DNA of 64,000 nt from Notospermus geniculatus (taxonomy: Eukaryota; Nemertea; Pilidiophora; Heteronemertea; Lineidae), in NCBI GenBank assembly GCA_002633025.1, contig NMRB01001432.1, forward strand, positions 69,792-133,791. The letters are read 5' to 3'. Below the pieces are notes generated by a model. It saw only the letters and a list, made by a program, of their open reading frames with translations. It ran no database searches and had not been told where the DNA came from. The translations under genes were made by a program, and so were the position numbers. Numbering within the stretch: position 1 is the stretch's first letter; every line of letters begins with the position of its first letter. Positions 53,962 through 64,000 of this stretch are shown one piece after another.

Positions 53962-56488
53962 GTGGGTCGGGTTTTTCTGAAACCAGCAAGGTGCAACTTT
54001 ATGTCAAAGCAGCTAGTGACTCGCTTGAGTTCCTACATAGATCGACAGATTGGACTTCCTGCAAATATACGAAACCATTGATATGGTTAAAGAAGTTTCT
54101 CAAGAACTATTAAATGTTTCTCTTAGTGGGTGGTATCAGACTTCTATTTTATGTATTGCCTCCAATTGAATAGCCTCTCTTATCTGGGCTTGTCGTATCA
54201 CCCAATGATGAGGAGGTAAAAGAATTAAGTAGTCATACATCATTGAGTACCAATTGTCCTAAAAAGCATCACGTTTCACCGATGGAAATGTGGGTCTGTT
54301 TGCTGAAGAAGCCAATCAGAGCGAGTGTTTCAAGTGTTTGTGAAAATATCTTGATGCAATTTTCCTCTGTTACATTCCGCCTCCTGGGAGCCAAAAAATA
54401 CCCGCAGGGCATTCGTGACCTTTCAAAAATCCCGGAATATTGGCTATCCTAGATCGCATTAGTCCTTATCTTGTTTAACACCAACCAATGACATTTTTTC
54501 CCGCTGTGAGTAACGAAGTTTTCCTAAAGAGATAACGGGTTAAATTGTTGCGTGAAATATCGTTAAGTGAATGAGAGACGATTCTTAGCGGTGAGCAAAA
54601 TTGACGCTTCGCACTGTGATGAGGTACAGTCAACGATTTTCTACTTTTAAAGGGTTTACGTCCGCTTACATGAAGGATAGGCCGCCTTTGAATCAATAAT
54701 CATGCTTCATCACTCTTCATCATCGTTTTCGTCAGTCTGCCTTGTAAATTATTCAGGTAACTGACCTTACCCTGGCAGTGATTGGCCAGATATAGCTTGA
54801 ATCTATAGGATGAAAGCCCCCATCGGCCAGTGAACTGTAATGAAAATCACAAACAGTCACTTGGTGGAGGGGTCGCGGTACGTCCCTGCAGGTTGTGAGA
54901 TCGCTTACATGCTTAAGGCAATAAGTAGGTTCTTTCATCCTTCCAAGAGAACCAGCCGGCAATGTCTGAACACACTTCGAATATCCATCATCGAAGGAGT
55001 AATGGATTCTATTCTAAACGATGTCCACCGCCGTTAAATTGGCGCCATTATCAAAATAAGGAGGCGAGTGCGAGCGTCTGGTCATTATTTTGCCCACCCC
55101 AAGTATGCCAGATTTCTGCGTACCTTCGAGTTATTAGGGAGTTTAAGAAATCAAACGATAAACGTTAACTTTACGACAACGTTATTTTTTGTACAGTATG
55201 AAAAATAACGTTGTCGTAAAGTTAACGTTTATCGTTTGATTTCTTAAACTCCCTATTACCAAAAATAGATAAAGACCATCTATTTTTGCTATCACCGAAG
55301 AATGGTGCGTAAAGGGTGGACGGCGTAGCTCAATTTTCTAGATCGACGTATCAGAAATCGTAGAGATAATGGTCAATAACGTGATTTTGCAGTCTGCCAC
55401 CCGCTCGTCAACTCCTTAAACTGTTTACCTCACCACCTCTAAAAATTCCACTTGCGCCGGGCTTCGCCATCAAAAGCCTTAATACCGGTTAGATATACAC
55501 AACTGTATCTCTGTGCAAACAGTGGCCGCAGTTTTGATCCTGTTTACCGTCGATGGCCGCCTGTGAACCCAGTTAGGCAAATATGTACGCCGCTTTTTGT
55601 CCACTCTAATCAAGCGGATCTCGACAAACAGGATTTACATATGAACCGCAGTTTAATCGATAGGAGGGACTTGTCGCTGTATCTTTAGCAGGAGCAAGAG
55701 TTGCTGCTGTTTCTCGAATTTAGTGGATGTTTTGCGATGGGGAGGAATGCTAGGAAGATTGTTGCGATGTAACCCTGCCGTTTGAGAATAGAATTCTCCT
55801 TATATACATCGTGTGAGCGAGAAACAAGGGTGGTTCATTGGGTCTCCACAGTCTCTATGACACAAAACACGATCATCGCTTAACTTCCCGTACCGTGAAT
55901 GATGAGATACAGTCTCAAAATTCTTATTGACGAACTTAATTCTTGCTTGTTTTAGCTCAAAATAATCTCATGTTAATACAAGAGCCACTCTACTTAGATT
56001 AAATCCGACCAAGTTTTGTCAATAACGGTTATTTTTTAATCTTACTCGTAACTCAGCGGTACTTCATTCTGGGAAACTCATCTCTAGTTTTACGACGTCG
56101 TCTTCCGCATTCATTACTTTATTTATCATTTATTAGATGCTTAAGGGAATGTTGAGTTTGATGAATGAGTGGACCGAGCCGTCATTGAGTAATTTTGTGC
56201 ATCACGTAGTAGAATATACGATCCTTTCAAATGTAACTGACAGTTTTCGCGGCCGGTTGATTTTTCTGAGGTATTTATTTTACTATTTCTCTGCTGGAGA
56301 CATCGACGCCAAACGCCTCGAACGAGTGAACTGCCTATGTTTCTGCGGTTGGTGACCAATAGCACCTTCCTCTTGGCTTGTCTCACACTCAGACCGCCCG
56401 CCGCACCAGGAATTAGCCCTTCTACTAATGCGTAGTCATTGGACTGTCATATCTGGCGAATGGTAATGATGTCTTGCATATTTTGTAG
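53962..56488. other. GABA-receptor intron
   Basis: It contains a near-perfect inverted repeat at 55135-55260 (AGTTTAAGAAATCAAACGAT.. and its inverse, arms about 55 bases, loop GTACAGTATGAA), probably a hairpin MITE. No exon was recognised on the minus strand. Confidence 0.45.
55135..55260. mobile_element. Hairpin MITE in GABA-receptor intron
   Basis: TAGGGAGTTTAAGAAATCAA through AACGTTATTTTT is followed by its inverse AAAAATAACGTT.. through CTTAAACTCCCTA, giving a stem of about 55 base pairs with TA at both ends. Confidence 0.75.
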
Positions 56489-56571
56489 ATTGACGGTGAC
56501 AGCAGGATGCCCCATGGACCTCACGTATTTTCCAATGGACAGTCAGACATGCAATCTCGAGATCGAAAGTT
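56489..56571 (+). CDS. GABA-gated chloride channel, Cys-loop exon
   Basis: An 83-base exon, again the family's usual length, too short for an ORF listing. Acceptor TATTTTGTAG, donor AAGTT|GTAAGT. It encodes [20 protein letters not shown] and CNLEIES. The Cys-loop is intact: two cysteines with 13 residues between them and the FPMD motif. Split codons on both sides (AG|A and T|TC) join in frame with 53961 and 57676. Confidence 0.93.
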
Positions 56572-57675
56572 GTAAGTAACATCCTGGTGTTTTTACTTAC
56601 AAAAATAACACTAAGAAGTGAGCACACGTACTTAGGATTGTGCTGGATGGCACACTAGTTTTGGAAGTCCGAGGATTTCGCCTTCGATTTGTCTGCGTTT
56701 CGGGTTTCTTCCTCGCCGGAATGGACAATGCTTTGTTGTACATGTATCTCACCACTCTGGTTCCAAACAACGAATACTGATCGGCGGCGAAGGATAACTC
56801 AACTGGCTCTTTGACAGCGGCAGACGCAGCCCGAGCAGGCTTGAAATTCCAATAATTGTTGGAAACCAACTCCAATATACCGAGTCATCGAGATACCTCT
56901 CACGTATCACCCATCAATAATAATCCTGGCTTTTCCTACCAAAGCTCGTCATTTAGTTTTTCGCCCGACTAACATTTTTACATTGATTTACCTGCTCATT
57001 GGTCATTCTTCCTTTTTTTCACACGAAACAAAATTCTGTTGAATTTGTCCGTAGCCTCGCCACAATCCGTAGTTACTGATACAATTTGACAGGTTGTCGC
57101 TTCTGATTTAATACATCATGTAATATCATACCAGGTCATCACTCCAAATGTCCTTTATCCACAGGTATAAATGAATCTCATGATTATGTTGTCGATGCAA
57201 TAGAATTGTGCTTCTGGTGACAGTGCCCCCGGCACGCTGGAAATTACCGCAATTTTATCCGTGATTCCCACCCCGAGGATATTTTCTCCACTCTCGTTCT
57301 TTTCTGCTCAGTGCGTGTAATCGCGGTGTCGGTATAGAAGAAAAAGCACGGCCGTCCGATAATCGATATGCGGGGTGTCCGAAAAAGAGGTAGACGGGAT
57401 CGGTGTCGATGACCTTGGAGCAATCAGTGATGCTTCTTTAAGTTCCTGTCAATCCTGAGAGTCTGATTTTAGTTTCTGGTTTTTCAGGTTTGAGAGCATG
57501 AGTGTTGCCTTCGCTTTCGGCCTACTTATTATGGCTTTTGAATTTTTATCAATCCATAGAGACTATGCCATGAATTGTGATGTCACAAGTGTTAATTTGC
57601 CTGCCCTATTATTATTATTATTATTTATTTCTCGTATAGAATACAGTGTTTTATGTCAACATTTTCTTTTTACAG
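56572..57675. other. GABA-receptor intron
   Basis: No further exon recognised. A (TTA)n stretch occurs near 57608-57625, just before the next acceptor. Confidence 0.4.
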
Positions 57676-57810
57676 TCGGGTACACAACAAAAGATATCAT
57701 TTACCATTGGGACAAGAACAGATCGGTTGGCATATCTGGCGATGTCCAGCTTCCTCAGTTCAAGGTCAAAGGCCATAATATAACAGAACGATTGATAATC
57801 CTCAGTACAG
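57676..57810 (+). CDS. GABA-gated chloride channel, pre-TM1 exon
   Basis: 135 bases, acceptor TTTTTACAG, donor TACAG|GTACGT. It encodes FGYTTKDIIYHWDKNRSVGI, then a beta strand with LPQFKVKG and an end LSTG, which leads into NYSRL of the next exon (loop C region, GABA contact). Insect RDL reads closely similar here. N-glycosylation sites are possible at NRS and NIT. Confidence 0.9.
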
Positions 57811-58214
57811 GTACGTGGTTCAAAGCGACCGAAAGTGTCTACAGCTTTTTTGGATGAAATTACCGCTGAGTTCAAGTTAACTGGTTAAAGCCCCACTGTA
57901 TTGAAGTTTACGATATTTTCAAAATGTTAGGAGATAGCACATAGAGGTCTCATAGCTTGTGAAGGTCCCCAAAATGCGTGTCTGATACGTACTTCAGAGA
58001 ATCAAGGCATAGGTTTCAGCACACATTCAACAAGAACTGCAGGGAGAGCCCTAATGTACATGTATTCAGATGGAGCGCAGTACATTTTACATTACGCTGA
58101 CGTCGTGCACTGACGTCAAGAATCGCGGCGATGATTTGCGTTTCTCAAATTCAGTGGGGCTTTAAGAAAACGTTAGTACATCTTACATCGTACATCTTCT
58201 TTTGCATCTTTCAG

Positions 58215-58530
58215 GGAACTATTCCCGTCTTGCCTGTGAATTGTTCTTCGAGCGGAGTATGGGATACTACCTGATCCAGATCTACATCCCGTCAACGTTG
58301 ATCGTGGTGTTATCCTGGGTGTCATTTTGGTTGTCCAGGGGTGCAGTGCCCGCCCGTGTCGCCCTTGGCATCACCACGGTTCTTACCATGACTACACTTA
58401 TATCCAGTACCAATTCTTCCCTACCAAAGATATCATACCTAAAGAGTATCGACGTGTACTTAGTGACATGTTTCGTCATGGTGTTTGCCTCCCTGCTAGA
58501 ATATGCAGCTGTCAGCTACATTGCAAAACG
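58215..58530 (+). CDS. GABA-gated chloride channel, TM1-TM3 exon
   Basis: 316 bases in one exon. TM1 starts at [20 protein letters not shown], then comes the anion-channel signature PAR and TM2 ([20 protein letters not shown]), the [11 protein letters not shown] linker and TM3 ([20 protein letters not shown]). Ala at 2' and Thr at 6' of TM2 are the wild-type, channel-blocker-sensitive residues of RDL. The [31 protein letters not shown] string points to RDL rather than to vertebrate alpha, beta or glycine types. Vertebrate genes split this region by an intron; here it is fused. Confidence 0.95.
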
Positions 58531-58657
58531 GTATGTGCGTTGCTAGTGTGATTTTAACACTACCGGTACCATCTTTAAGGGAATTGGAAAACTCCCTCTT
58601 CAGAAAATGAACAGAGTGGTAACTTGGACGCTGGTTGATGTTACTTTTCCTTTCTAG

Positions 58658-58880
58658 ATGTCAGCAAGCGGCAGCGGATGCCAAAAAGGCGGCGGCTGCG
58701 GCGACCACGCCTGCCGCCACAGCGGCTCGATCCCCCATCGACTCGCGGCCATGTGATGGTGTCCCTCCGGAGCATCGTACCATTCCAGTCAGCCGGACAT
58801 TCACAGCGGATGACCTCGACAATGGCAGCCTTTGGAGAAGAAAACACTCTAATCCTGAGCTGAGACATACGTTTCCCACG
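58658..58880 (+). CDS. GABA-gated chloride channel, TM3-TM4 cytoplasmic loop exon
   Basis: Acceptor TTTCTAG, donor CCCACG|GTGAGT, phase 2 in and phase 0 out. It encodes a low-complexity intracellular loop rich in Ala (KKAAAAATTPAATAA) and charged residues. Loops of this family vary freely, so function cannot be read from sequence. Confidence 0.85.
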
Positions 58881-59097
58881 GTGAGTGACCGTACATCATC
58901 TGTTCATCCTGGAAGTATCACAGCTCGTCCCGGCACTTGATATCACTGCAGCTGGCGATACGCAGAACCTTAGCTGTATTTTTTTTCTTCTTAGAGAATC
59001 GTCTCTGTAAAGACTTTAGGTTATCGTCGATTACTTGGAATATCCACAAATCAACCTCAAAGTCATCTATTTTAAACATCCCTCTTTCCTTTTTCAG

Positions 59098-59379
59098 GAG
59101 ATACGGTTATCGTCTGTGCGAACCAATTCTAACTACCACCCAGAGTGCGCGTTACTTCCACACCCACCGGCCATGACTCCGTCAGACTCGAGCGAGGATG
59201 AACATACGCATCATAGTTTGTTCCCTCGCTGTCGAGAGTGCTGTACTGTCAAGCCCAGCACCATTGACAAATACTCGCGTATTTTCTTTCCCCTGGTTTT
59301 TATATGCTTCAACATTATGTACTGGGTGACTTATCTTTACATTAGTGTGAATACTGACGAGAAGGAAAACAATGAGTAG
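59098..59379 (+). CDS. GABA-gated chloride channel, TM4 exon and stop
   Basis: Acceptor CTTTTTTCAG, then 93 codons and a TAG. A second part of the cytoplasmic loop ([19 protein letters not shown]) is followed by [20 protein letters not shown] and the rest of TM4, ending [10 protein letters not shown]. The six exons give 419 residues with all phases consistent, so this end of the gene is intact. Confidence 0.92.
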   Translation, partial: EIRLSSVRTNSNYHPECALLPHPPAMTPSDSSEDEHTHHSLFPRCRECCTVKPSTIDKYSRIFFPLVFICFNIMYWVTYLYISVNTDEKENNE

Positions 59380-61664
59380 GGCCTATCGAAACATTTTTCC
59401 GGAATCCATCTATGCTACGTTTTCACCGTTTGCTGCTCCGATACCAAATTGTCTGATTTTGAGAGGCAAATTCTGTTGTTAGATATGAGCGTGTCTGAAA
59501 CACTCAGTTGATAATTTCGTAGGTGTCGAAGGTGACATTCAAGTTGCATGAACATACGAAGCAGACAATTTCAATTTTATTTTTTATTAAATTTTTTTTC
59601 GACAAATGTTGGTGTCAGCAGGAAAGGTGCAAACTAACACTAAGATAGAAAAAGAGTGGGATACCAGGAGAGGAACGTGTGATTAGTTTTATAAAGCCAA
59701 ATTCTTCCCAATAGACTTTGCTCAAGACGGCTTGGGTCGTCCGAGTTAGCTGTGTGAGGTGTTATGGGACCGACTCGTGAAGGAGAGAACATTCCACAAA
59801 CCAATGAATCTGGAGGAGATCATAATAGCCTACGTAAGGACTTGCCGTCAACACATACATGTAGTGTCGTTGGTGGTTACAAGTGCAGTTACATAGATGC
59901 CTCAGTGTGTGGGCGTCGTTGTATTATACACGCAGGTTTGGCCAAATATTCCAAACTCCAGGATCAAGGACATTGAAGACTGCGGAGGGAAAAAGAACTC
60001 CGATGTGCCTTCTGAAATATTAGTAATGAGAGACAAAAGTTGATCATCCACATTTGATGCTGAAACCAATGACAGACCAGGGTATCTAGCACGTGATTTC
60101 GTAATGTTACGTCATCATTAGATGTTAGCGATCTACATGTTTTTCCATTTGCTGTGAGGGTCATTCCGTGCTCTGTAGTTCATTGGCATCTATGCACTAC
60201 GTTGTGTATTGGGCAAATTTGCGATTATACTCGTAACAATTCACTTACATGTACGTGGAAGATTGAACAACTACATGTAACTTAAGCTGTGTCGGAAATG
60301 CCATGGTGTATAACTTATTAACGTTGACATCTTCACCAGTATCAGTACTAGATGTATAGCGACGTGGTATATGCCTGAGTGAATGGTGATGGATCGATTG
60401 TTGGATGGTTCGTGTTGATGTGCGTGTTGTGTGCGTGTTTGTGCGGTGGTGGGTGACTGGACAAACTATCAAAAAAGAACGTGGGGAGGGAAGATACCTG
60501 TACATCCAGCTCACTACAAGTGTCCCGATATCCAGTGGGTTTTGGACACTTGTAGGCCTACTGAGGGGTGTGTATAAGACTAATGTAGCACATGCTATCC
60601 AAAATCAATCGTTTCAAATCCTGGTTGGCTACTGAGTAAAAAAAAGTAAACTAAGTACGGGTACCTAGAAAGTTTTTTAAATCATTTTGCGGTCTGGTCG
60701 GACTCAGGTACGCGTGATCGAGGAAGGAGAGGCGAGTATGTCTGTCATGATCGAGGTTTGACTGTACTGTGTGTTGTTGTAATGCAATCTACGTCGATTC
60801 TTTTCAGTGTTGATTTTAGCTCATATCCGCAAAAAGGGCTTTGTCAACCTGCAGCCATATTGTCATGCTTGCTAGTATGTGGGTCAGCCACATTGAAAAT
60901 CGACATTTAAAATTGTAGTTGCTGGAGTATGTGCATGGTGAAGAGAGTTTGAAGGTGTATCAAATCAAAGAAAGAGCTAAAACTCTTGAACTTGTTGATC
61001 TATATGTTTCTGCGACTTTTCTCCAAGAATAATCGTGAAGCACATAATGCCCACGATGAATGAACTTTTTGTATGTATCTGCATGTGTCATGTACATGTA
61101 GTTTTCTGGCTCCATTCCTATGTAATGTAATGTATCTCTTCCCGGTTCAAAAGTGATAGTCCGAACAATGGGAGGTTTTAGCAATATAGTTTTTTGAATG
61201 CCCCTAGTCGAGTGACGAACCGTGTGTGGCTTCCCATCAACATATGGGAAAGTATTTCAAAACCCTTAGATTGAGCCGAGAGTGAATGCATCCAGTACGT
61301 TCAGATAAGCTGTATCAAAAGCAGTCCTTAGGTGGACCACTTTGCCTGTGGATGGAAACCGCTTCAGAAATCGTAGGACTACTCCACGGAGTAGAAGCTT
61401 GTTTGCATTTTCGAAAACCTTTTTCATGGGAGGTCACACAGCGTTTTGTCTCTAGCTTGCCTCAATTTTGTACATAGTGTAAAAACCTCAATTCGTCAAA
61501 TGTACAGTTAAATAATTAAATGTAGCCTGCTGTATGGCCATTGTTTGTGATCACAGATCATTGTTGGTGTAACCTGGAAAGCTCACAGTGTCTAATGCTG
61601 CTCATGGAAAGTGAGGTCCGTTTAGGAGTGGGGTGAAAGAAAAACTCGCCGAGATCTCCTAAGG
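59380..61664. other. 3' region of GABA-receptor gene, no further gene seen
   Basis: Short frames only. No AATAAA close to the stop was found on the plus strand, so the 3' UTR end is undefined. Confidence 0.35.
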
Positions 61665-61667
61665 CCT

Positions 61668-62558
61668 GCTTTCCATTGGCGCGTTTTCGTGCGCGGAATT
61701 CTGTGCCGAAAAGTCGACCCAAGTCATTTTCACTTAGCCGTTTCCATGACCGCGTTTCGGGAATCGCGAGACAAGCGCGAGAGGATCGACTTTCTTTCCT
61801 CGGGAGCGAGAGGCCCGCGCGCGGAGAAAAAAGTCAATCTCAAATCGCCTTTTTTTGCTCGCACCTGCCTGCTTTCCATTGGAGCGTTTCCGCGTGCGGA
61901 ATTCTGTGCGGAAAAGTCGATCCAATCCATTTTCATTGGCTGTTTCCATGAAAGCGTTTTGGCAATCGCGAGATCAGCACGAGGGGATCGACTTTGCTTT
62001 CTCGCGAGCGAGAGGCCCGCGCGCGGGAAAAAAAGTCGATGTCGAATCGACTTTTTTTCCAACTGGAACATGGGGTCATATGAATAAAGAGTAGCAAATG
62101 CTTTTACTTGAATTTTGCAGTACAAATGTATTAGGGAATGCTGTACATGAAGTAAAAGTATTTGCTCGTCTTTATTCATATGACCCATGGTTTCTGAGCC
62201 ATGTTGAAAGTATGTACGCGGCCGCAGATCGTCAGGGGAACACGACAGCAGTACCAATTCGGCGCCAACCACCCTGTGTCGTAACGCGTGAATGGAAAAG
62301 GTCACAAAACCCGTACGCGTCTCGCTTGCCTCCGCGCGTGTAACTCGCGCGCTGAAACGCTCCAATGGAAAACAGGCTGTGCGTTTTGATTTTTGAGCCG
62401 TGTTGAAAAGACCGGTATGTACGCGATAGCAGTACCAATTCGGCGCAAACCTTCTGTATTGTCACGCGTGCATGGAAACGGTTACAAAACTCGCAGGCGT
62501 CTCGCGTGCCTCCGCGCTTGTAAATCGCGCGCGGAATCGCTCCAATGGAAAGCAGCCC
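61668..62558. mobile_element. Foldback element with duplicated arms (GCTTTCCATTGG ends)
   Basis: The left side has two direct units of about 195 bases (start CCTGCTTTCCATTGG at 61668 and 61865), each with TCGACTTT..AGCGAGAGGCCCGCGCGCGG. The right side has two units of about 185 bases ending in the inverse CCAATGGAAA(A/G)CAG (62366 and 62540). The outer ends are inverse to each other. A small MITE sits in the centre. Open frames across the region are due to the repeats and disagree between units. Confidence 0.7.
62073..62186. mobile_element. MITE with GGGTCATATGAATAAAGA ends, ATG duplication
   Basis: GGGTCATATGAATAAAGA and its inverse flank TAGCAAATGCTTTTACTT arms. ATG stands on both sides. 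It is nested at the centre of the foldback element. Confidence 0.8.
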
Positions 62559-62562
62559 TTAT

Positions 62563-63342
62563 GGAAATGAATCCTTTGTGAAGCCATTGTTCGCCTGCGT
62601 GTTCGTGTCGCGTGTGCCTCGATGTAAACTCAGCCTAAAGGGGTTGGGGGGGGGGATGGCGCCGGTCAGCGAAGTTTGGCCAGTTGGATATTTTCAGGAA
62701 GTCTATAGCCAATGGGGAAGCAGCTGTTAACGACCGAATGCTTTCGGGCGAAAGGATTCGAGGCAAACATTTGAACAGATAATGTAACTTATCCTACGTT
62801 TGTACAATCCTTGTTACGAGCATTAATCTTCGGGGCCTCTGAACGAAGTGTTTCCCCGTGGTTTTTGCAGAAAGCTACTTCTAAAAAGTCTTGCATCATG
62901 GGCGAAAATAAAGGCACTTTCTTCCTGTTTCTTCCTGACGACGCATGTGTAGAAGATTTTGTGTTTTCTATGTAAGACCGTCGATTTCGAAATATCTTTT
63001 ATTTTCTTGTGTTTTTGTTACATGATTGATGTAGGCCTACTGTACATGACCTTTATGATATCTTTTTGTGCTATCTGAGTTTTCTGTTATATCACTTTTA
63101 ATTAAGTCAACGTGTATTAGGCTGACGAATGTTGACAACCACATTTTAACACTATTTTTTTCATTACGTTCACTTTCGGCTTTTGACTGCTCCAATTTGA
63201 TATTATTAAGCAATTCTCTTCGATTGAGTTTAGAATCCGATTCAAATGTTTTACTCTGCTACTTGGACAGGTGTTGGCGTCCCTTTGATCATAAAGAAAG
63301 TGGTTGGAGAACTGTTACAAATAATATGCCTCCTAGACTGTT
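62563..63342. other. No gene seen
   Basis: Contains a (G)n tract at 62646-62655 and short frames without features. Confidence 0.35.
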
Positions 63343-63346
63343 TTAA

Positions 63347-64000
63347 GGGGGCGGTAGTGGAAACATACAGCGCCGTTTCAGTGCGGCGGTCGAAGGTTGA
63401 ACCGTCTTATTTATGAATAACCATGTATTGTTAATAAAATTAGGCGTCAAGGACAAGCTGATCATGGTTCGTTGCCAAAATCTACCCTCTTTCAAAAATA
63501 TTGTCCAGCACAATGCTTTTGTACACCCGGTGCGCCGTGCGCATAGGCCTATTTTAATGACAATAAGGAGGTTACTTTAAATAGCCCGCGTATTTCGAAA
63601 AGCGTAGGCGTGTTTAGGCCAAAATATGAAAATTTTGGGAAGACTTTTCTCGTCCATCAGGCATCGCACTTCAGTGGTTTCTTTTCATTTGGCAGCAGTA
63701 TATTTGTGCGCAGGGCGCGACGTTGAGATTTTTTCACTATTCAACAGGATTCGGGAGATATTCAAAAAGTTCATTTTTGACCAATTTTTGGCACAAATTA
63801 CATAATTATCATTACTAAGAATTAGAATTCGCAAATTATCTCAACGTCGGCACCTGCACATATGTATTCCCCAACATTTGGTGATAAAACGCCAGGTCCC
63901 AGTCGCGTTGTTGCCGAGAAATCTATGACGAAAAAGTCAAATGGGGGGTCTCATTGTTTGCTTAATTAGCTGATTAATGAAAGATGAAAGCACATCGTTT
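63347..64000. mobile_element. TTAA-specific element, second copy (cut by window end)
   Basis: TTAA at 63343-63346 followed by GGGGGCGGTAGTGGAAACAT, then over 650 bases nearly identical to 46101-46770 (a few substitutions and small gaps). The right end lies beyond the window. Confidence 0.85.

Noticed and set aside
59764-59976. 70-codon frame with several Cys downstream of the GABA receptor
   Set aside because: No splice context or family pattern; most likely 3' UTR.
61676-62365. Several long frames (up to 211 codons)
   Set aside because: They run through duplicated GC-rich arms of a foldback element, on both strands and in different frames.

Overview
This window looks like nuclear DNA of a marine invertebrate, most likely an invertebrate deuterostome or a lophotrochozoan. 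The evidence is spliced genes with short exons and GT/AG introns, a very dense load of short inverted-repeat (MITE-type) elements, several LINE clades (CR1 and Jockey/L2-like), a Harbinger DNA transposon, and many TAGGCCTA and TACATGTA words. I cannot name the species from sequence alone. There is no operon, rRNA, tRNA or CRISPR signal. Two N runs (15227-15419 and 49863-49880), a single N inside a G run at 30975, and a few other isolated Ns are assembly artefacts.

Layout, genes. (1) 706-4068, plus strand: a PAN/Apple-like exon followed by two long terminal exons (1190-2191 and 3055-4068) that both start in phase 0 and look like distant paralogues of unknown, beta-rich type. (2) 20701-9369, minus strand: a four-exon gene that I assembled from matching splice phases. 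It has a signal-peptide exon, one six-cysteine TNF-receptor-like module, eight 14-residue coiled-coil repeats, one transmembrane segment and a proline-rich tail with six 9-residue repeats (443 residues predicted). Its 8-kb first intron is full of nested transposons. (3) 46995-42266 and 36415-35633, minus strand: decayed ankyrin-repeat coding pieces followed by a frameshifted cGAS/Mab-21-like nucleotidyltransferase domain, possibly remains of one ankyrin-Mab21 gene. (4) 53741-59379, plus strand: the last six exons of a Cys-loop GABA-gated chloride channel close to insect RDL, with intact frame and correct splice phases.

Layout, mobile DNA. LINEs: a CR1 fragment (17320-18707, plus), a Jockey/L2-like element (20983-24310, minus), an almost complete CR1 with ORF1 and ORF2 (26770-31340, minus), and a third LINE split by another insertion (50270-53480, plus). 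A degenerate Harbinger element lies at about 47190-50130. About twenty MITE or foldback elements are visible. For several of them a second copy of the host repeat elsewhere in the window gives the empty site, so target-site duplications can be read directly (9 bp, 8 bp, 5 bp, TTAA, ATA).

The most interesting items are the TNFR-like receptor with two coding minisatellites, the ankyrin/Mab-21 remains (an innate-immune nucleotide-sensor family), a TTAA-specific element whose removal restores an ankyrin reading frame, and a palindromic element made of a short satellite (38345-39548).
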